From: Arenimonas daejeonensis
GTDB taxonomy: Bacteria > Pseudomonadota > Gammaproteobacteria > Xanthomonadales > Xanthomonadaceae
Direction of reading: 5' to 3'
Length of the DNA: 64,000 nucleotides
Assembly: GCF_007993735.1 (NCBI RefSeq)
Contig: NZ_CP042453.1
Span: forward strand, 1,674,001 to 1,738,000
Shown: positions 1 through 9,828 of the stretch, piece after piece
Layout: each line of letters begins with the position of its first letter
Position numbering within the stretch: the stretch's first letter is position 1
The notes under the pieces: generated by a model
What the model was told of the DNA's origin: nothing
Databases searched by the model: none
The model's input: the letters and a program-made list of their open reading frames with translations, nothing else
Position numbers and translations under genes: made by a program

Positions 1-321
1 AAGGAGGGTCGTGTGCTGCTGGATGGGCTGGATGGCGGTGCCCGGCAGGGCGTCGATGCCGAGGCCCTGTTGGCTGAAGTCACGGGCTGGCGTATTCCGG
101 TGGGGTCGCTGGCGGCCTGGGCGCGCGGCGCACGGGCGCCGGGGCCGGCCCGGATCGAATTCGGCCCGGATGGCCTGCCGGCCCTGCTGAGCCAGCACGG
201 CTGGACGGTCGAATACCGCGAGTGGGACCAGACCGAGCCGGCCCGGCCCCGCCGGATCTTCGCCCGCCTGGACGCCGACACCCACGTGCGCCTGGTCGTG
301 GATGCCTGGGGCGGGCAGTGA
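1..321 (+). CDS. lolB: Outer-membrane lipoprotein insertion protein LolB, C-terminal part (5' truncated by window edge)
   Basis: The first 106 codons are open from base 1 and end at TGA 319-321. The visible part has the LolB C-terminal pattern: a [15 protein letters not shown] segment, then an acidic/aromatic strand ([12 protein letters not shown]) and a final basic strand that ends in [10 protein letters not shown]. LolB is the outer-membrane receptor that takes lipoproteins from LolA. The signal peptide and lipobox Cys lie upstream of the window. The stop overlaps the GTG start of ispE, and lolB-ispE is a classic gammaproteobacterial gene pair, which supports the call. Confidence 0.85.
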   Translation, partial: KEGRVLLDGLDGGARQGVDAEALLAEVTGWRIPVGSLAAWARGARAPGPARIEFGPDGLPALLSQHGWTVEYREWDQTEPARPRRIFARLDADTHVRLVVDAWGGQ

Positions 322-1179
322 GCACCGGGTCCGTTGGCTGGAGCGCCTGGCCGGCGCCGGCCAAGCTGAACCTGTTCCTGCACATCACCGGCCGCCGGCC
401 GGACGGGTACCACGCGCTGCAGACCGTGTTCCAGCTGCTGGACTGGGGAGATTCGGTGCACCTGCGGCCGCGGGATGACGGTGTCATCCGGCGTTCGGGG
501 GCACGGATTACGGTGTGGCCGAAGCCGACGATCTGGTGGTGCGTGCTGCCAAATTGCTGCAATCAGCTTCAAAATGTACTCAAGGTGCAGATATCTCCAT
601 CGAAAAGCGCATTCCGCTGGGTGGCGGTTTCGGCGGTGGGTCGTCGGATGCCGCGACCGCGCTCGTGGCCCTGAACCGGCTCTGGAACACCGGCCTGGAC
701 GATGACGCACTGGCCGCCCTGGGCCTGCGTCTGGGCGCCGACGTGCCGGTCTTCGTACGTGGCCGAAGCGCCTGGGCGGAAGGGGTGGGCGAGGTGCTGA
801 CGCCATTGGAGTTGCCGCCGGCGAGTTACCTGCTGGTGGATCCGGGGTGTCGGTGCCGACCGCCGAACTTTTCCAAGCGCATGATTTGACCCGGGATGCG
901 CCCGCGGCGACAATACGCGACTTCGTTTCTGGCTCCGTGCTCGGCAATGCCTTCGAGCCGGTGCTGCGTCGTCGCTCGGAGGCCGTCGAGGCCACCCTGC
1001 AGCGATTGTCGCAGCTCGGTCCTTCGGCCCTGACCGGCACCGGTGGCGGCTGTTTCGCGCGCTTCGGCGCGCGCGCCGATGCCGAGGCCGCACTCGCGCA
1101 ACTGCCCCCGGGCAGCCGCGCCTGGGTGGCCGATGGCGTGGACGTGTCGCCCCTGCACCGGGCGCTGCGCGAACGCTGA
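318..1179 (+). CDS. ispE: 4-diphosphocytidyl-2-C-methyl-D-erythritol kinase (two apparent frameshifts)
   Basis: IspE phosphorylates CDP-methylerythritol in the non-mevalonate isoprenoid pathway. The GTG start at 318 overlaps the lolB stop. The start region has the [20 protein letters not shown] signature, the middle has the GHMP-kinase glycine motif [14 protein letters not shown] near 620-655, and the end has [12 protein letters not shown]. The protein is spread over three frames. One G is missing from a G run at 497-501 and another at 844-847. Restoring both gives 287 residues, the normal family length. I infer sequence error rather than a pseudogene because ispE is normally essential and nothing else in the gene is damaged. 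Confidence 0.9.
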
Positions 1180-1217
1180 GCCCGCACGACCCGCGACAAC
1201 GCGGAAAGTTTCAACGG

Positions 1218-1295
1218 TGGGGCGTCGCCAAGCTGGCCCAAGGCACCAGGTTTTGATCCTGGCATTCGTAGGTTCGAATCCTACCGCCCCAGCCA
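1218..1295 (+). tRNA. tRNA-Gln (anticodon TTG)
   Basis: A cloverleaf can be folded. Acceptor TGGGGCG pairs with CGCCCCA. The anticodon stem ACCAGG/CCTGGC encloses the loop TTTTGAT with anticodon TTG. The T arm GTAGG-TTCGAAT-CCTAC is standard. The discriminator G is followed by an encoded CCA. It lies between ispE and prs, its usual place in this family. Confidence 0.93.
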
Positions 1296-1344
1296 TCCTG
1301 TCCAGTTCCAGCGGTCCCTCAACCTCAGCGCGGAAGCCAGCTCA

Positions 1345-2301
1345 ATGAGCAAGCAGAACCTGCTCGTCTTCACCGGCAATGCCAACCGCCCGCTGGCGCT
1401 GGCGGTGTGCCGCCAGCTCGGCATCCCGCTGGGCAAGGCGCTGGTGGGGCAGTTCTCGGACGGCGAATGCCAGATCGAGATCGAGGAGAACGTGCGCGGC
1501 CAGGATGTGTTCGTGATCCAGCCGACCTGCGCGCCGACCGCCGAGAACTTCATGGAACTGCTGGTGCTGATCGATGCGCTCAAGCGCGCCTCGGTCGCCA
1601 CCGTCACCGCGGTGGTGCCGTACTTCGGCTACGCCCGCCAGGACCGCCGCCCGCGCTCGGCGCGCGTTGCGATCACCGCCAAGGTCGCCGCCAAGATGTT
1701 CTCGGCAGTGGGCACCGACCGCGTGCTGACGGTGGACCTGCACGCCGACCAGATCCAGGGTTTCTTCGACATCCCGGTGGACAACGTTTACGCGTCGCCG
1801 CTGCTGCTGGCCGACATCTGGCGCAACCAGGGCACCGACAACCTGATCGTGGTCTCCCCGGACGTCGGCGGCGTGGTGCGCGCCCGGGCAATCGCCAAGC
1901 GCCTGGACGACGCCGACCTGGCCATCATCGACAAGCGCCGCCCGAAGGCCAACGTGGCGACGGTGATGAACATCATCGGCGACGTGGAAGGCAAGACCTG
2001 CGTGCTGGTGGACGACATCGTCGACACCGCCGGCACGCTGTGCGCGGCGGCGGCGGCCTTGAAGCAGAACGGCGCGAAGAAGGTCGTGGCCTACTGCACC
2101 CACCCGGTGCTGTCGGGCGCGGCGATCGCCAATGTCACCAACTCGCAGCTGGACGAGCTGGTGGTGACGGACACCATTCCGCTGTCGGAAGCCGCGCGGG
2201 CCTGCCCGCGCATCCGCCAGCTCAGCGTCGCCGAGCTGCTGGCGGAAACCATCCGCCGCATCGCGTTCGGCGAATCGGTCAGTTCGCTGTACGTGGACTG
2301 A
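1345..2301 (+). CDS. prs: Ribose-phosphate pyrophosphokinase
   Basis: Prs makes PRPP from ribose 5-phosphate and ATP for purine, pyrimidine, histidine and tryptophan synthesis. The 318-residue frame is intact and full length. Visible motifs are the N-terminal [10 protein letters not shown] strand, the divalent-metal/ATP region [11 protein letters not shown], the flexible loop [17 protein letters not shown] and the PRPP-binding loop [13 protein letters not shown] near residue 220. It stands just downstream of tRNA-Gln and upstream of rplY, as in other xanthomonads. Confidence 0.97.
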   Translation: MSKQNLLVFTGNANRPLALAVCRQLGIPLGKALVGQFSDGECQIEIEENVRGQDVFVIQPTCAPTAENFMELLVLIDALKRASVATVTAVVPYFGYARQDRRPRSARVAITAKVAAKMFSAVGTDRVLTVDLHADQIQGFFDIPVDNVYASPLLLADIWRNQGTDNLIVVSPDVGGVVRARAIAKRLDDADLAIIDKRRPKANVATVMNIIGDVEGKTCVLVDDIVDTAGTLCAAAAALKQNGAKKVVAYCTHPVLSGAAIANVTNSQLDELVVTDTIPLSEAARACPRIRQLSVAELLAETIRRIAFGESVSSLYVD

Positions 2302-2443
2302 GGCAGGGCGGGGCAGGGGATCCGGGATCGGCATTCGCGAGTGCCTATCCCCGATTCCCGGTCCCGGGAACGACGCAGGGCCTGGTCGCGGGCCATGCGT
2401 AACGCGCCGCAAGGCGCATCACTTTGAAGAAGGCAACATCCAC

Positions 2444-3124
2444 ATGGCTACCAATCACAACATCACGGCCACCGGCCGCAAGGACGAGGGCAAGGGTGCG
2501 AGCCGCCGCCTCCGTCGCAGCGGTCACGTGCCCGCCATCGTCTACGGCGCCCACCAGGAGCCGCAGAGCGTGCAGGTCGAGCACAACCACCTCTGGATCG
2601 CCAGCCAGAACGAGTGGTTCTACTCCGCCATCCTCGACCTGAACGTCGACGGCAAGGTCCAGAAGGTCCTGCTGCGTGACATGCAGCGCCACCCGTTCAA
2701 GCAGCAGATCCTGCACCTGGACTTCCTGCGCGTCTCCGAGAACGAAGCCCTGCGCGCCAAGGTGCCGCTGCACTTCGTGAACCAGGAGAAGTCCCCGGCC
2801 GGCAAGACCGCGGGCATCGTGGTCACCCACGAGCTCAACGAAGTCGAAGTCAGCTGCCTGCCGAAGGACCTGCCGGAGTTCATCGAGATCGACCTGTCCA
2901 CGCTCAACGTCGGCGACATCGTGCACCTGTCGCAGATCGCGCTTCCGGCTGGCGTCAGCCTCCCGGCCCTGGCCCACGGCAAGGAGCACGACCTGGCGGT
3001 CGTGATCGCCAAGCACGCGCGCGTCGAGGCCGAGCCCGAAGCCGCGCCGGAGTCGGCCGAAGTGCCGGCCGCGAAGGTCGCCAAGCCGGACGCCGCGCCC
3101 GCCGCCGCGCCGAAGAAGAAGTAA
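2444..3124 (+). CDS. rplY: 50S ribosomal protein L25, long CTC/TL5 form
   Basis: This 5S-rRNA-binding protein is 226 residues long, so it is the long two-domain CTC form and not the short E. coli L25. The N-terminal domain (about residues 1-95) carries the RRLRRSGHVPAIVYG motif. The C-terminal beta domain (about 100-190) includes LPEFIEIDLSTLNVGDIVHLS. The tail is a low-complexity Ala/Pro/Glu/Lys linker ending in KKK. A GC-rich hairpin follows before pth. Confidence 0.95.
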   Translation: MATNHNITATGRKDEGKGASRRLRRSGHVPAIVYGAHQEPQSVQVEHNHLWIASQNEWFYSAILDLNVDGKVQKVLLRDMQRHPFKQQILHLDFLRVSENEALRAKVPLHFVNQEKSPAGKTAGIVVTHELNEVEVSCLPKDLPEFIEIDLSTLNVGDIVHLSQIALPAGVSLPALAHGKEHDLAVVIAKHARVEAEPEAAPESAEVPAAKVAKPDAAPAAAPKKK

Positions 3125-3130
3125 GCCGGT

Positions 3131-3154
3131 CGGCCGCCCCTGCGGGGGCGGCCG
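3131..3154 (+). terminator. GC-rich hairpin between rplY and pth, no U tract
   Basis: CGGCCGCCCC pairs perfectly with GGGGCGGCCG around a TGCG loop. No run of T follows and the pth start codon is only 12 bases away. It is therefore more likely an mRNA-stabilising or pausing hairpin than a full intrinsic terminator. Confidence 0.45.
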
Positions 3155-3166
3155 CCGTCCTGCCTC

Positions 3167-3747
3167 ATGGAAGGACTTCGCCTCATCGTCGGCCTGGGTA
3201 ATCCCGGTGCCGAACACGCCCGAACCCGGCACAACGCCGGGTTCTGGTTTCTGGACGCCCTCGCCGCACAGGCCGGGGCGCGTTTCGGGCTGGAGTCCAA
3301 GCTGCACGGCGAGACCGCCAAGGTCGAGCTGGCCGGCCGCACGCTCTGGCTGCTCAAGCCCGCGACCTTCATGAACGCCTCCGGGCGCTCGGTGGCCGCG
3401 GCACTGCGTTACTGGAAGATCGAGCCCGGGCAGGCCCTGCTGGCCCACGATGAGCTCGACCTGGCGCCCGGCACCGCCCGCCTGAAGTTCGATGGCGGCC
3501 ACGGCGGCCAGAACGGCCTGCGGGACACGATCCAGGTCCTGGGCCACGGCAAGTTCCACCGCCTGCGCATCGGCATCGGCCACCCGGGCCACAAGGACAA
3601 GGTCACCCCTGGGTCCTGGGCAAGCCGGGCAGGGACGACGAGGCCAGCATCCTGCGCGCCATAGACGATGCGCTGGACGTGATGCCGCTGGCGGTCGCCG
3701 GCGACTTCCCCGAGGCGATGAAGCGCCTGCACACCCCCAAACCCTGA
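3167..3747 (+). CDS. pth: Peptidyl-tRNA hydrolase (one apparent frameshift)
   Basis: Pth releases peptides from prematurely dropped peptidyl-tRNA. The start shows [19 protein letters not shown] with the catalytic His in [15 protein letters not shown] and the DELDLAPG and [11 protein letters not shown] motifs follow. The frame breaks at CCCCTGGG (3606-3613), where one C appears to be missing. The remaining 45 codons, from WVLGKPG to KRLHTPKP, continue in the next frame to TGA at 3745. The repaired protein is 193 residues, the usual size. The break lies on a CCTGG site. Confidence 0.93.
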
Positions 3748-3752
3748 GTTTC

Positions 3753-3787
3753 CAGGCGCCAGCCGGCTCTCTGCCGGCTGGCGCCTG
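3753..3787 (+). terminator. Strong 15-bp hairpin after pth, no U tract
   Basis: CAGGCGCCAGCCGGC pairs perfectly with its complement around a TCTCT loop, starting five bases after the pth stop. No T run follows, so it could act as a Rho-linked or mRNA 3'-end structure rather than a textbook intrinsic terminator. ychF starts 28 bases later. Confidence 0.5.
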
Positions 3788-3814
3788 AGGATTCGCGAAC
3801 CGGAAGACAGCACC

Positions 3815-4906
3815 ATGGGCATCAAATGCGGCATCGTCGGCCTGCCGAACGTCGGCAAGTCCACGCTTTTCAACGCGCTCACCAAGGCCGGCATCGCCGC
3901 CGCCAACTTCCCGTTCTGCACCATCGAGCCCAATACCGGCGTGGTGCCCGTGCCGGACCCGCGGCTGGAGCAGCTGGCCGAGATCGTCAAGCCGCAGAAG
4001 ACCATCCCGACCTCGTTCGAGTTCGTGGACATCGCCGGCCTGGTCGCCGGCGCCTCCAAGGGCGAGGGCCTGGGCAACAAGTTCCTGGCCCACATCCGCG
4101 AGGTGGACGCCATCGCCCACGTGGTGCGCTGCTTCGAGCACACCGACATCATCCACGTGGCCGGCAAAGTGGACCCGATCGCCGACATCGAGGTGATCGA
4201 CCTCGAGCTGGCGTTGGCGGACCTGGATTCGGTGGAAAAATCGCTGAATCGCGCCGAACGTGAAGCCAAGACCGGCAATAAGGACGCCATCGTCCGCAAA
4301 GAAGTGCTGTCGCGCCTGCGCGCCGGCCTCGACCAGGGCACGCCGGCCCGCGCCCTGGGCCTGTCGGCCGAGGACAAGGCGGTGGTCCGCGACCTGTTCC
4401 TGATGACGCTCAAGCCGGTGATGTACGTGGCCAACGTGCTGGAGGACGGCTTCGAGAACAACCCGATGCTGGACCTGGTGCGGGCCCGGGCCGAGAAGGA
4501 AGGTGCCCAGGTGGTGCCGGTCAGTGCGGCCATCGAGGAGGAGATGTCCCAGCTGGAGGACGCCGACCGGGCCGAGTTCCTGGCCGAGATGGGCCTGTCC
4601 GAGCCGGGCCTGAACCGGGTGATCCGGGCCGGCTACGCCCTGCTGGGCATGCAGACCTATTTCACCGCCGGCGTGAAGGAGGTCCGGGCCTGGCAGGTCC
4701 ACAAGGGCGCCACCGCGCCCCAGGCGGCCGCGGTCATCCACACCGACTTCGAAAAGGGCTTCATCCGGGCCGAAACCATCGCCTTCGACGACTTCATCAA
4801 GTACCGGGGCGAATCGGGTGCCCGCGATGCCGGCCGGCTGCGGCTGGAGGGCAAGGAGTACATCGTCCAGGAGGGCGACGTGCTGCATTTCCGCTTCAAT
4901 GTCTGA
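3815..4906 (+). CDS. ychF: Redox-regulated ATPase YchF (Obg-family P-loop protein)
   Basis: The 363-residue frame is intact and family length. It has the P-loop [16 protein letters not shown] at the N terminus, the switch region [21 protein letters not shown], the [11 protein letters not shown] segment near residue 210 and a C-terminal TGS domain ([16 protein letters not shown] to VLHFRFNV). YchF is a ribosome-associated ATPase/GTPase with a role in stress responses. The pth-ychF pairing is widely conserved. Confidence 0.96.
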   Translation: MGIKCGIVGLPNVGKSTLFNALTKAGIAAANFPFCTIEPNTGVVPVPDPRLEQLAEIVKPQKTIPTSFEFVDIAGLVAGASKGEGLGNKFLAHIREVDAIAHVVRCFEHTDIIHVAGKVDPIADIEVIDLELALADLDSVEKSLNRAEREAKTGNKDAIVRKEVLSRLRAGLDQGTPARALGLSAEDKAVVRDLFLMTLKPVMYVANVLEDGFENNPMLDLVRARAEKEGAQVVPVSAAIEEEMSQLEDADRAEFLAEMGLSEPGLNRVIRAGYALLGMQTYFTAGVKEVRAWQVHKGATAPQAAAVIHTDFEKGFIRAETIAFDDFIKYRGESGARDAGRLRLEGKEYIVQEGDVLHFRFNV

Positions 4907-4934
4907 ATCCGGCAGGATTCTTGCATCAAGGGCG

Positions 4935-4963
4935 TTGACATTCGGGGCCGCGCCGTGAAAATT
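4935..4963 (+). promoter_or_regulatory. Probable sigma-70 promoter of the tRNA-Tyr/Gly/Thr-tuf transcript
   Basis: A perfect -35 TTGACA at 4935-4940 is followed after 17 bases by AAAATT at 4958-4963 as a poor -10. A GC-rich stretch (CGGGCTCCC) follows, a discriminator typical of stringently controlled stable-RNA promoters. tRNA-Tyr begins 15 bases downstream. The -35 is convincing; the exact -10 is not. Confidence 0.55.
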
Positions 4964-4977
4964 ACGGGCTCCCTAGC

Positions 4978-5063
4978 GGAGGGATACCCAAGCGGCCAAC
5001 GGGGGCAGACTGTAAATCTGCTGGCTCACGCCTTCGGTGGTTCGAATCCACCTCCCTCCACCA
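4978..5063 (+). tRNA. tRNA-Tyr (anticodon GTA)
   Basis: A class II tRNA with a long variable arm (CTGGCTCACGCCTTC region). Acceptor GGAGGGA pairs with TCCCTCC. The anticodon loop CTGTAAA carries GTA at 5012-5014. The T arm is GGTGGTTCGAATCCACC. CCA is encoded. Confidence 0.93.
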
Positions 5064-5093
5064 GTCCATCGGAAGCGGCAACGGTTTCGCAGG

Positions 5094-5167
<74 letters not shown>

Positions 5168-5201
5168 TTGGATTGAAGTTTCGAAGCAACACCCCAGATT
5201 C

Positions 5202-5277
<76 letters not shown>

Positions 5278-5309
5278 CATCCAACTTGACTCCTACCGGG
5301 TAACTCGCA

Positions 5310-6499
5310 ATGTCCAAGGGAAAGTTTGAGCGCACCAAGCCGCACGTGAACGTCGGCACCATCGGTCACGTTGACCATGGCAAGACGACGCTGACCGCCG
5401 CGCTGACCAAGATTGGCGCCGAGCGTTTCGGCGGCGAGTTCAAGGCGTACGACCAGATCGACGCGGCGCCGGAAGAGAAGGCGCGCGGCATCACGATCTC
5501 GACGGCGCACGTCGAGTACGAATCGCCGACCCGCCATTACGCGCACGTGGATTGCCCGGGCCACGCCGACTACGTGAAGAACATGATCACGGGTGCGGCG
5601 CAGATGGACGGCGCGATCCTGGTGTGTTCGGCCGCGGACGGCCCGATGCCGCAGACGCGCGAGCACATCCTGCTGGCCCGCCAGGTGGGCGTGCCGTACA
5701 TCGTGGTCTACCTGAACAAGGCGGACCTGGTGGACGACGCCGAGCTGCTGGAGCTGGTGGAGATGGAAGTCCGCGAGCTGCTGAGCAAGTACGATTTCCC
5801 GGGCGACGACACCCCGATCATCACGGGTTCGGCGCGTTCGGCGCTGGAAGGCGACCAGAGCGAGATCGGCGTGCCGTCGATCCTGAAGCTGGTGGACGCG
5901 CTGGACACCTGATCCCGGAGCCGCAGCGCGACGTGGACAAGGCGTTCCTGATGCCGGTCGAGGACGTGTTCTCGATCTCGGGCCGCGGCACCGTGGTGAC
6001 CGGCCGCATCGAGCGCGGCATCATCAAGGTGGGTGACGAAATCGAGATCGTCGGTATCCGTCCGACCCAGAAGACGACCGTCACGGGCGTGGAGATGTTC
6101 CGCAAGCTGCTGGACCAGGGCCAGGCGGGCGACAACGCCGGTCTGCTGCTGCGCGGCACCAAGCGTGACGACGTGGAGCGTGGCCAGGTGCTGGCCAAGC
6201 CGGGTTCGATCACCCCGCACACCGAGTTCGAAGCCGAGGTGTACGTGCTGTCGAAGGACGAGGGCGGCCGTCATACCCCGTTCTTCAAGGGCTACCGCCC
6301 GCAGTTCTACTTCCGCACGACCGACGTGACGGGCGCCTGCCAGCTGCCGGAAGGCGTGGAGATGGTGATGCCGGGCGACAACGTGAAGATGGTGGTCTCG
6401 CTGATCGCGCCGATCGCGATGGACGAGGGCCTGCGCTTCGCGATCCGCGAGGGTGGCCGCACCGTCGGCGCCGGCGTGGTTGCCAAGGTCATCAAGTAA
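5310..6499 (+). CDS. tuf: Elongation factor Tu, copy 1 (one apparent frameshift)
   Basis: EF-Tu delivers aminoacyl-tRNA to the ribosome. The gene has the P loop [14 protein letters not shown], the effector region [20 protein letters not shown] and NKADLVDD, with domains 2 and 3 intact downstream. After GTC GAC... LDT (5908-5912) the read CCTGA replaces CCTGGA, which creates an in-frame TGA. Copy 2 at 22.1 kb has the missing G at the same place and reads through. Restoring it gives 396 residues, the standard length. There is no good Shine-Dalgarno just before the ATG. Confidence 0.95.
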
Positions 6500-6505
6500 G
6501 ACCCT

Positions 6506-6531
6506 GCCCGGTCGGCGCAAGCCGGTCGGGC
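6506..6531 (+). terminator. Hairpin with GCAA tetraloop after tuf copy 1
   Basis: GCCCGGTCGGC pairs with GCCGGTCGGGC, including two G-T pairs, around a GCAA loop seven bases after the tuf stop. No T run follows. tRNA-Trp and secE lie downstream on the same strand, so read-through or processing is possible. Confidence 0.4.
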
Positions 6532-6586
6532 GCTCGGGAATGGCGGGCCGGAAGCGGTCCGCCATCGCCCGTTTAGAGATGCCATT

Positions 6587-6662
<76 letters not shown>

Positions 6663-6729
6663 TCCCGCACAGGCGGGTGTTTTCCCGGAAAGCACTGCCC
6701 CCAACCGGCCCAGGCCGGGCAAGAGTTGA

Positions 6730-7110
6730 ATGAATACCAAGGTCGAACAAGCAGAACAGGCGGTCAGCGCCGCCGACATCGCGAAGTACGTTCTCGCCGC
6801 GGCGATCGTGGCCGGCGGCATCTTCGCGTTCTACTGGTTCAGCCAGTGGCCGGGCCCGGTGCGTGGCCTGGTGGCGGCGGCCGGCGTGGTGCTGGGTGCG
6901 GTGGTGATGGCCTCCACGGCCAAGGGCCGCCAGACCCGGGAGTTCGTCTCGGAGTCGCTGTTCGAGCTGCGCAAGGTGGTCTGGCCGACCCGCCAGGAAA
7001 CCCTGCGCATCACCGGCGTGATCCTGGTGGTGGTGGTTATCGTCAGCCTGATCCTGTCGGGTTTTGATTTCGTGATTTCGTGGCTGATCCGGCTTCTGCT
7101 GGGTCAATAA
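6730..7110 (+). CDS. secE: Preprotein translocase subunit SecE
   Basis: SecE clamps SecY in the Sec translocon. The 126-residue protein has the three-helix proteobacterial form: two N-terminal membrane segments (about residues 18-38 and 43-60), then the amphipathic [26 protein letters not shown] region, which is the conserved SecE core, and a last hydrophobic helix. nusG starts 11 bases after its stop, the universal secE-nusG pair. Confidence 0.95.
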   Translation: MNTKVEQAEQAVSAADIAKYVLAAAIVAGGIFAFYWFSQWPGPVRGLVAAAGVVLGAVVMASTAKGRQTREFVSESLFELRKVVWPTRQETLRITGVILVVVVIVSLILSGFDFVISWLIRLLLGQ

Positions 7111-7121
7111 GGAGTTCAGAC

Positions 7122-7682
7122 GTGGCCAAGCGTTGGTATGTCGTCCACGCCTACTCGGGCTTCGAGCATCAGGTGCAGCGCGCGCTCGATACGCGCATCG
7201 CGCGCGCCGAGATGCAGGACAAGTTCGGCCAGGTGCTGGTGCCGACCGAAGAAGTGATCGAGATGCGTGGCGGCCAGAAGCGCAAGTCCGAGCGGAAGTT
7301 CTTCCCGGGCTACGTGCTGGTGCAGATCGAGACCCACGAGGACGGTGGCATCCCGCGCATCGACGACGACAGCTGGCACCTGATCAAGGAAACCCCCAAG
7401 GTCATGGGCTTCATCGGCGGTACCGCCGAGCGCCCGTTGCCGATCAAGGACAGCGAGGCGGACGTCATCCTTCGCCGCGTCCAGGACGGCGTGGACAAGC
7501 CCAAGCCCAAGGTGCTGTTCGAGCCGGGCGAGATGGTGCGCGTCACCGAAGGCCCGTTCAACGACTTCAACGGCGTGGTCGAGGAAGTCAATTACGAGAA
7601 GAGCCGCCTGCGCGTGGCGGTGCTGATCTTTGGCCGTTCCACCCCGGTGGAGCTGGAGTTCGGCCAGGTCGAGAAGGCCTGA
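7122..7682 (+). CDS. nusG: Transcription termination/antitermination factor NusG
   Basis: NusG binds RNA polymerase and couples it to Rho or the ribosome. I use the GTG at 7122 because AAGGAG stands eight bases upstream and the product then starts [14 protein letters not shown], the canonical N terminus. The NGN domain covers about residues 1-120 and the KOW domain is at the end ([16 protein letters not shown]). The 186-residue length is a little above E. coli NusG. Confidence 0.96.
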   Translation: MAKRWYVVHAYSGFEHQVQRALDTRIARAEMQDKFGQVLVPTEEVIEMRGGQKRKSERKFFPGYVLVQIETHEDGGIPRIDDDSWHLIKETPKVMGFIGGTAERPLPIKDSEADVILRRVQDGVDKPKPKVLFEPGEMVRVTEGPFNDFNGVVEEVNYEKSRLRVAVLIFGRSTPVELEFGQVEKA

Positions 7683-7776
7683 CGCGAAGTTTGCGACAAC
7701 GTGGAAGCCGGGGCACGAACCCCACCCGGCACGATGGGGAGCCTGACAACAGGCGCTTGCACCCGGAGAGAAGACA

Positions 7777-8205
7777 ATGGCTAAGAAAGTAGTTGGTTAC
7801 ATCAAGCTGCAGGTGAAGGCCGGCCAGGCCAACCCCTCGCCGCCGGTCGGTCCCGCGCTGGGTCAGCGTGGCCTGAACATCATGGAGTTCTGCAAGGCGT
7901 TCAACGCCGCGACCTCCAAGCTGGAGCCGGGCCTGCCGACGCCGGTGATCATCACCGCGTATTCGGACCGCACCTTCACCTTCATCACCAAGAGCACCCC
8001 GGCCACCGTGCTGCTCAAGAAGGCCGCCGGCCTGACCTCGGGCTCCAAGCGCCCGAACACCGAGAAGGTGGGCAAGGTCACCCGCAAGCAGCTCGAAGAC
8101 ATCGTCAAGGCGAAGGAAGCCGACCTCACGGCCGCTTCGCTCGACGCCGGCGTTCGTACCATCGCGGGCAGCGCCCGTTCGATGGGTCTCGTGGTGGAGG
8201 GCTAA
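7777..8205 (+). CDS. rplK: 50S ribosomal protein L11
   Basis: The frame encodes 142 residues with the diagnostic start [20 protein letters not shown] and the C-terminal rRNA-binding domain ([15 protein letters not shown] to ARSMGLVV). L11 forms the GTPase-associated centre with 23S rRNA. It is followed four bases later by rplA; in E. coli L1 represses this pair. The 94-base gap after nusG contains GC-rich hairpin-forming sequence that could hold such a target. Confidence 0.97.
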   Translation: MAKKVVGYIKLQVKAGQANPSPPVGPALGQRGLNIMEFCKAFNAATSKLEPGLPTPVIITAYSDRTFTFITKSTPATVLLKKAAGLTSGSKRPNTEKVGKVTRKQLEDIVKAKEADLTAASLDAGVRTIAGSARSMGLVVEG

Positions 8206-8208
8206 AAC

Positions 8209-8910
8209 ATGGCGATCTCGAAGCGTTACAAGAACCTCCAGTCCCTGGTCACCCCGGGCAAGGCCTATTCGCTGGACGAAGCCCTGAAGCTGATCCAGTC
8301 GAACTCCAAGACCAAGTTCGTCGAGTCCGTGGACGTCGCCGTCCGCCTCGGCGTGGACGCCAAGAAGTCCGACCAGCAGGTGCGCGGTTCCACCGTGCTG
8401 CCCGCCGGCACCGGCAAGTCCGTGCGCGTGGCGGTGTTCTGCCCGGCCGGCGCCAAGGCTGACGAAGCCCTGGCCGCGGGTGCCGACGTGGTCGGCATGG
8501 ATGACCTGGCCGACAAGATGCTGGCCGGCGACATCAACTACGACGTCGTCATCGCCACGCCGGACGCCATGCGCGTCGTCGGCAAGCTGGGCCAGGTGCT
8601 CGGCCCGCGCGGCCTGATGCCGAACCCCAAGGTCGGCACCGTGTCGCCGGACGCCGCTGGCGCCGTGCGTAACGCCAAGGCGGGCCAGGTGCGTTACCGC
8701 ACCGACAAGGCCGGCATCATCCACTGCACCATCGGCAAGGCCAACTTCGACGCCGACGCGCTGAAGAACAACCTGCACGCCCTGCTGGGCGACCTGGTCA
8801 AGGCCAAGCCGGCCTCGTCCAAGGGCCAGTACCTGCAGAAGATCTCCCTGAGCTCGACGATGGGCGTGGGCGTGGTCATCGACCCGTCCTCGCTGTCGCT
8901 GGCGAAGTAA
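8209..8910 (+). CDS. rplA: 50S ribosomal protein L1
   Basis: A 233-residue protein with [11 protein letters not shown] at the start, [20 protein letters not shown] in domain I and the family signature [21 protein letters not shown] near residue 125-145. L1 forms the mobile L1 stalk and is the likely autogenous repressor of rplKA. A hairpin follows its stop. Confidence 0.97.
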   Translation: MAISKRYKNLQSLVTPGKAYSLDEALKLIQSNSKTKFVESVDVAVRLGVDAKKSDQQVRGSTVLPAGTGKSVRVAVFCPAGAKADEALAAGADVVGMDDLADKMLAGDINYDVVIATPDAMRVVGKLGQVLGPRGLMPNPKVGTVSPDAAGAVRNAKAGQVRYRTDKAGIIHCTIGKANFDADALKNNLHALLGDLVKAKPASSKGQYLQKISLSSTMGVGVVIDPSSLSLAK

Positions 8911-9251
8911 GAAATACAACACGGCTGGGGGTGTCGTCCCAGCCGGAAGATTTTGAAGGCACCGGTGCGGAGCTATCCGCGCCGGAGCCATCAAAGACCG
9001 CAGGTGCGGTCAGCGCGTGACGACGTCGGGCACGGATGCACGACTGGCAAGGATTCGCCGTCGCCACAAGCGGGATCGTTTAATCCGTGCTTCGAGAGAA
9101 ACCGGGCCTGCGTAGATGGTGCCGCCTTCTGGAAATAATTCTGGAAACGGCCACCACCGGGACGCACCTGCGTCCCCGGCGCCGATGGAACGGTGCCGCC
9201 CAAGACCGCGACCGGCAGGAGCCGCGAGCGGAGTCCTATTGGAGGAGTGCA
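8911..9251 (+). promoter_or_regulatory. rplJ leader (341 bases): attenuator-like hairpins, candidate L10-binding leader
   Basis: No gene is seen here. Three hairpins can be read. CGGCTGGG (8922-8929) pairs with CCCAGCCG (8938-8945), followed by GAAGATTTT. CCGGTGCGGA pairs with TCCGCGCCGG at 8962-8985. GACCGC pairs with GCGGTC at 8996-9011. The rest, up to the GGAGGAG Shine-Dalgarno at 9241, is where the L10(L12)4-binding leader of other proteobacteria lies. The position fits and the hairpins are directly visible. Binding by L10 is inferred. Confidence 0.55.
8922..8954 (+). terminator. Terminator/attenuator-like hairpin between rplA and rplJ
   Basis: A perfect 8-bp stem (CGGCTGGG/CCCAGCCG) with an 8-base loop is followed by GAAGATTTT. 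The T tract is short. Partial termination separating rplKA from rplJL-rpoBC is the likely role. Confidence 0.55.
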
Positions 9252-9778
9252 ATGGCTCTCAATCTGTCCCAGAAACAAGAAGTGGTCGCCGAGCTGGCAG
9301 AAGTCGCCTCGAAGGCACACTCCTTGGTCGCCGCCGAGTATGCCGGCACGACCGTGTCGCAGATGACCGCGATGCGCAAGAAGGCGCGCGAAACCGGTGT
9401 GTTCCTGAAAGTCGTCAAGAACACCCTGGCTACCCGCGCCGTCGCCGGCACCGAATACGAGTCCAGCAAGGACGCCCTGGTGGGCCCGCTGCTGTACGCG
9501 TTCTCGATGGAAGACCCCGGCGCCGCCGGTCGTCTGATCAAGGAATTCGCCAAGGGTAACGACAAGCTGCAGGCCAAGGTCGTTTCGATCGGTGGCAAGA
9601 CCTTCCCGGGCACGCACGTCGAGGTTCTCGCCTCGCTGCCGACCCGCGAGCAGGCGCTGGCCATGCTGGCCCGCGTCCTGGCCGAGCCGGCGACGATGTT
9701 CGCCCGCGCGGTCAAGGCCGTCGCCGACAAGCAGGGTGGTGGCGAAACCGCCCCGAAGCCGTCGCCGAAACCGCCTGA
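9252..9778 (+). CDS. rplJ: 50S ribosomal protein L10 (frameshift near the C terminus)
   Basis: The start [19 protein letters not shown] follows [22 protein letters not shown] and [12 protein letters not shown] mark the rRNA-binding domain, and the C-terminal helix that binds L7/L12 dimers follows. After KQGGGETA one base is lost at the C run 9751-9754. In the restored frame the protein ends EAVAETA at TGA 9776-9778, giving 175 residues. Without repair the frame would run on antiparallel to nothing sensible and overlap rplL. Confidence 0.92.
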
Positions 9779-9828
9779 TCCGTCGACCAAACCTTTCCTT
9801 TCCAGAAAATTATCCAGAGGTAAACACA

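Noticed and set aside
3753-3787. A REP/ERIC-type repeat family made of the GC-rich hairpins after rplY, pth and tuf
   Set aside because: The stems share no common sequence and I do not see further copies in the window.
5908-5913. Programmed frameshifting or a selenocysteine TGA in tuf copy 1
   Set aside because: The second tuf copy has the same sequence with one more G and no stop. No slippery site or SECIS-like structure is seen, and EF-Tu uses neither mechanism.
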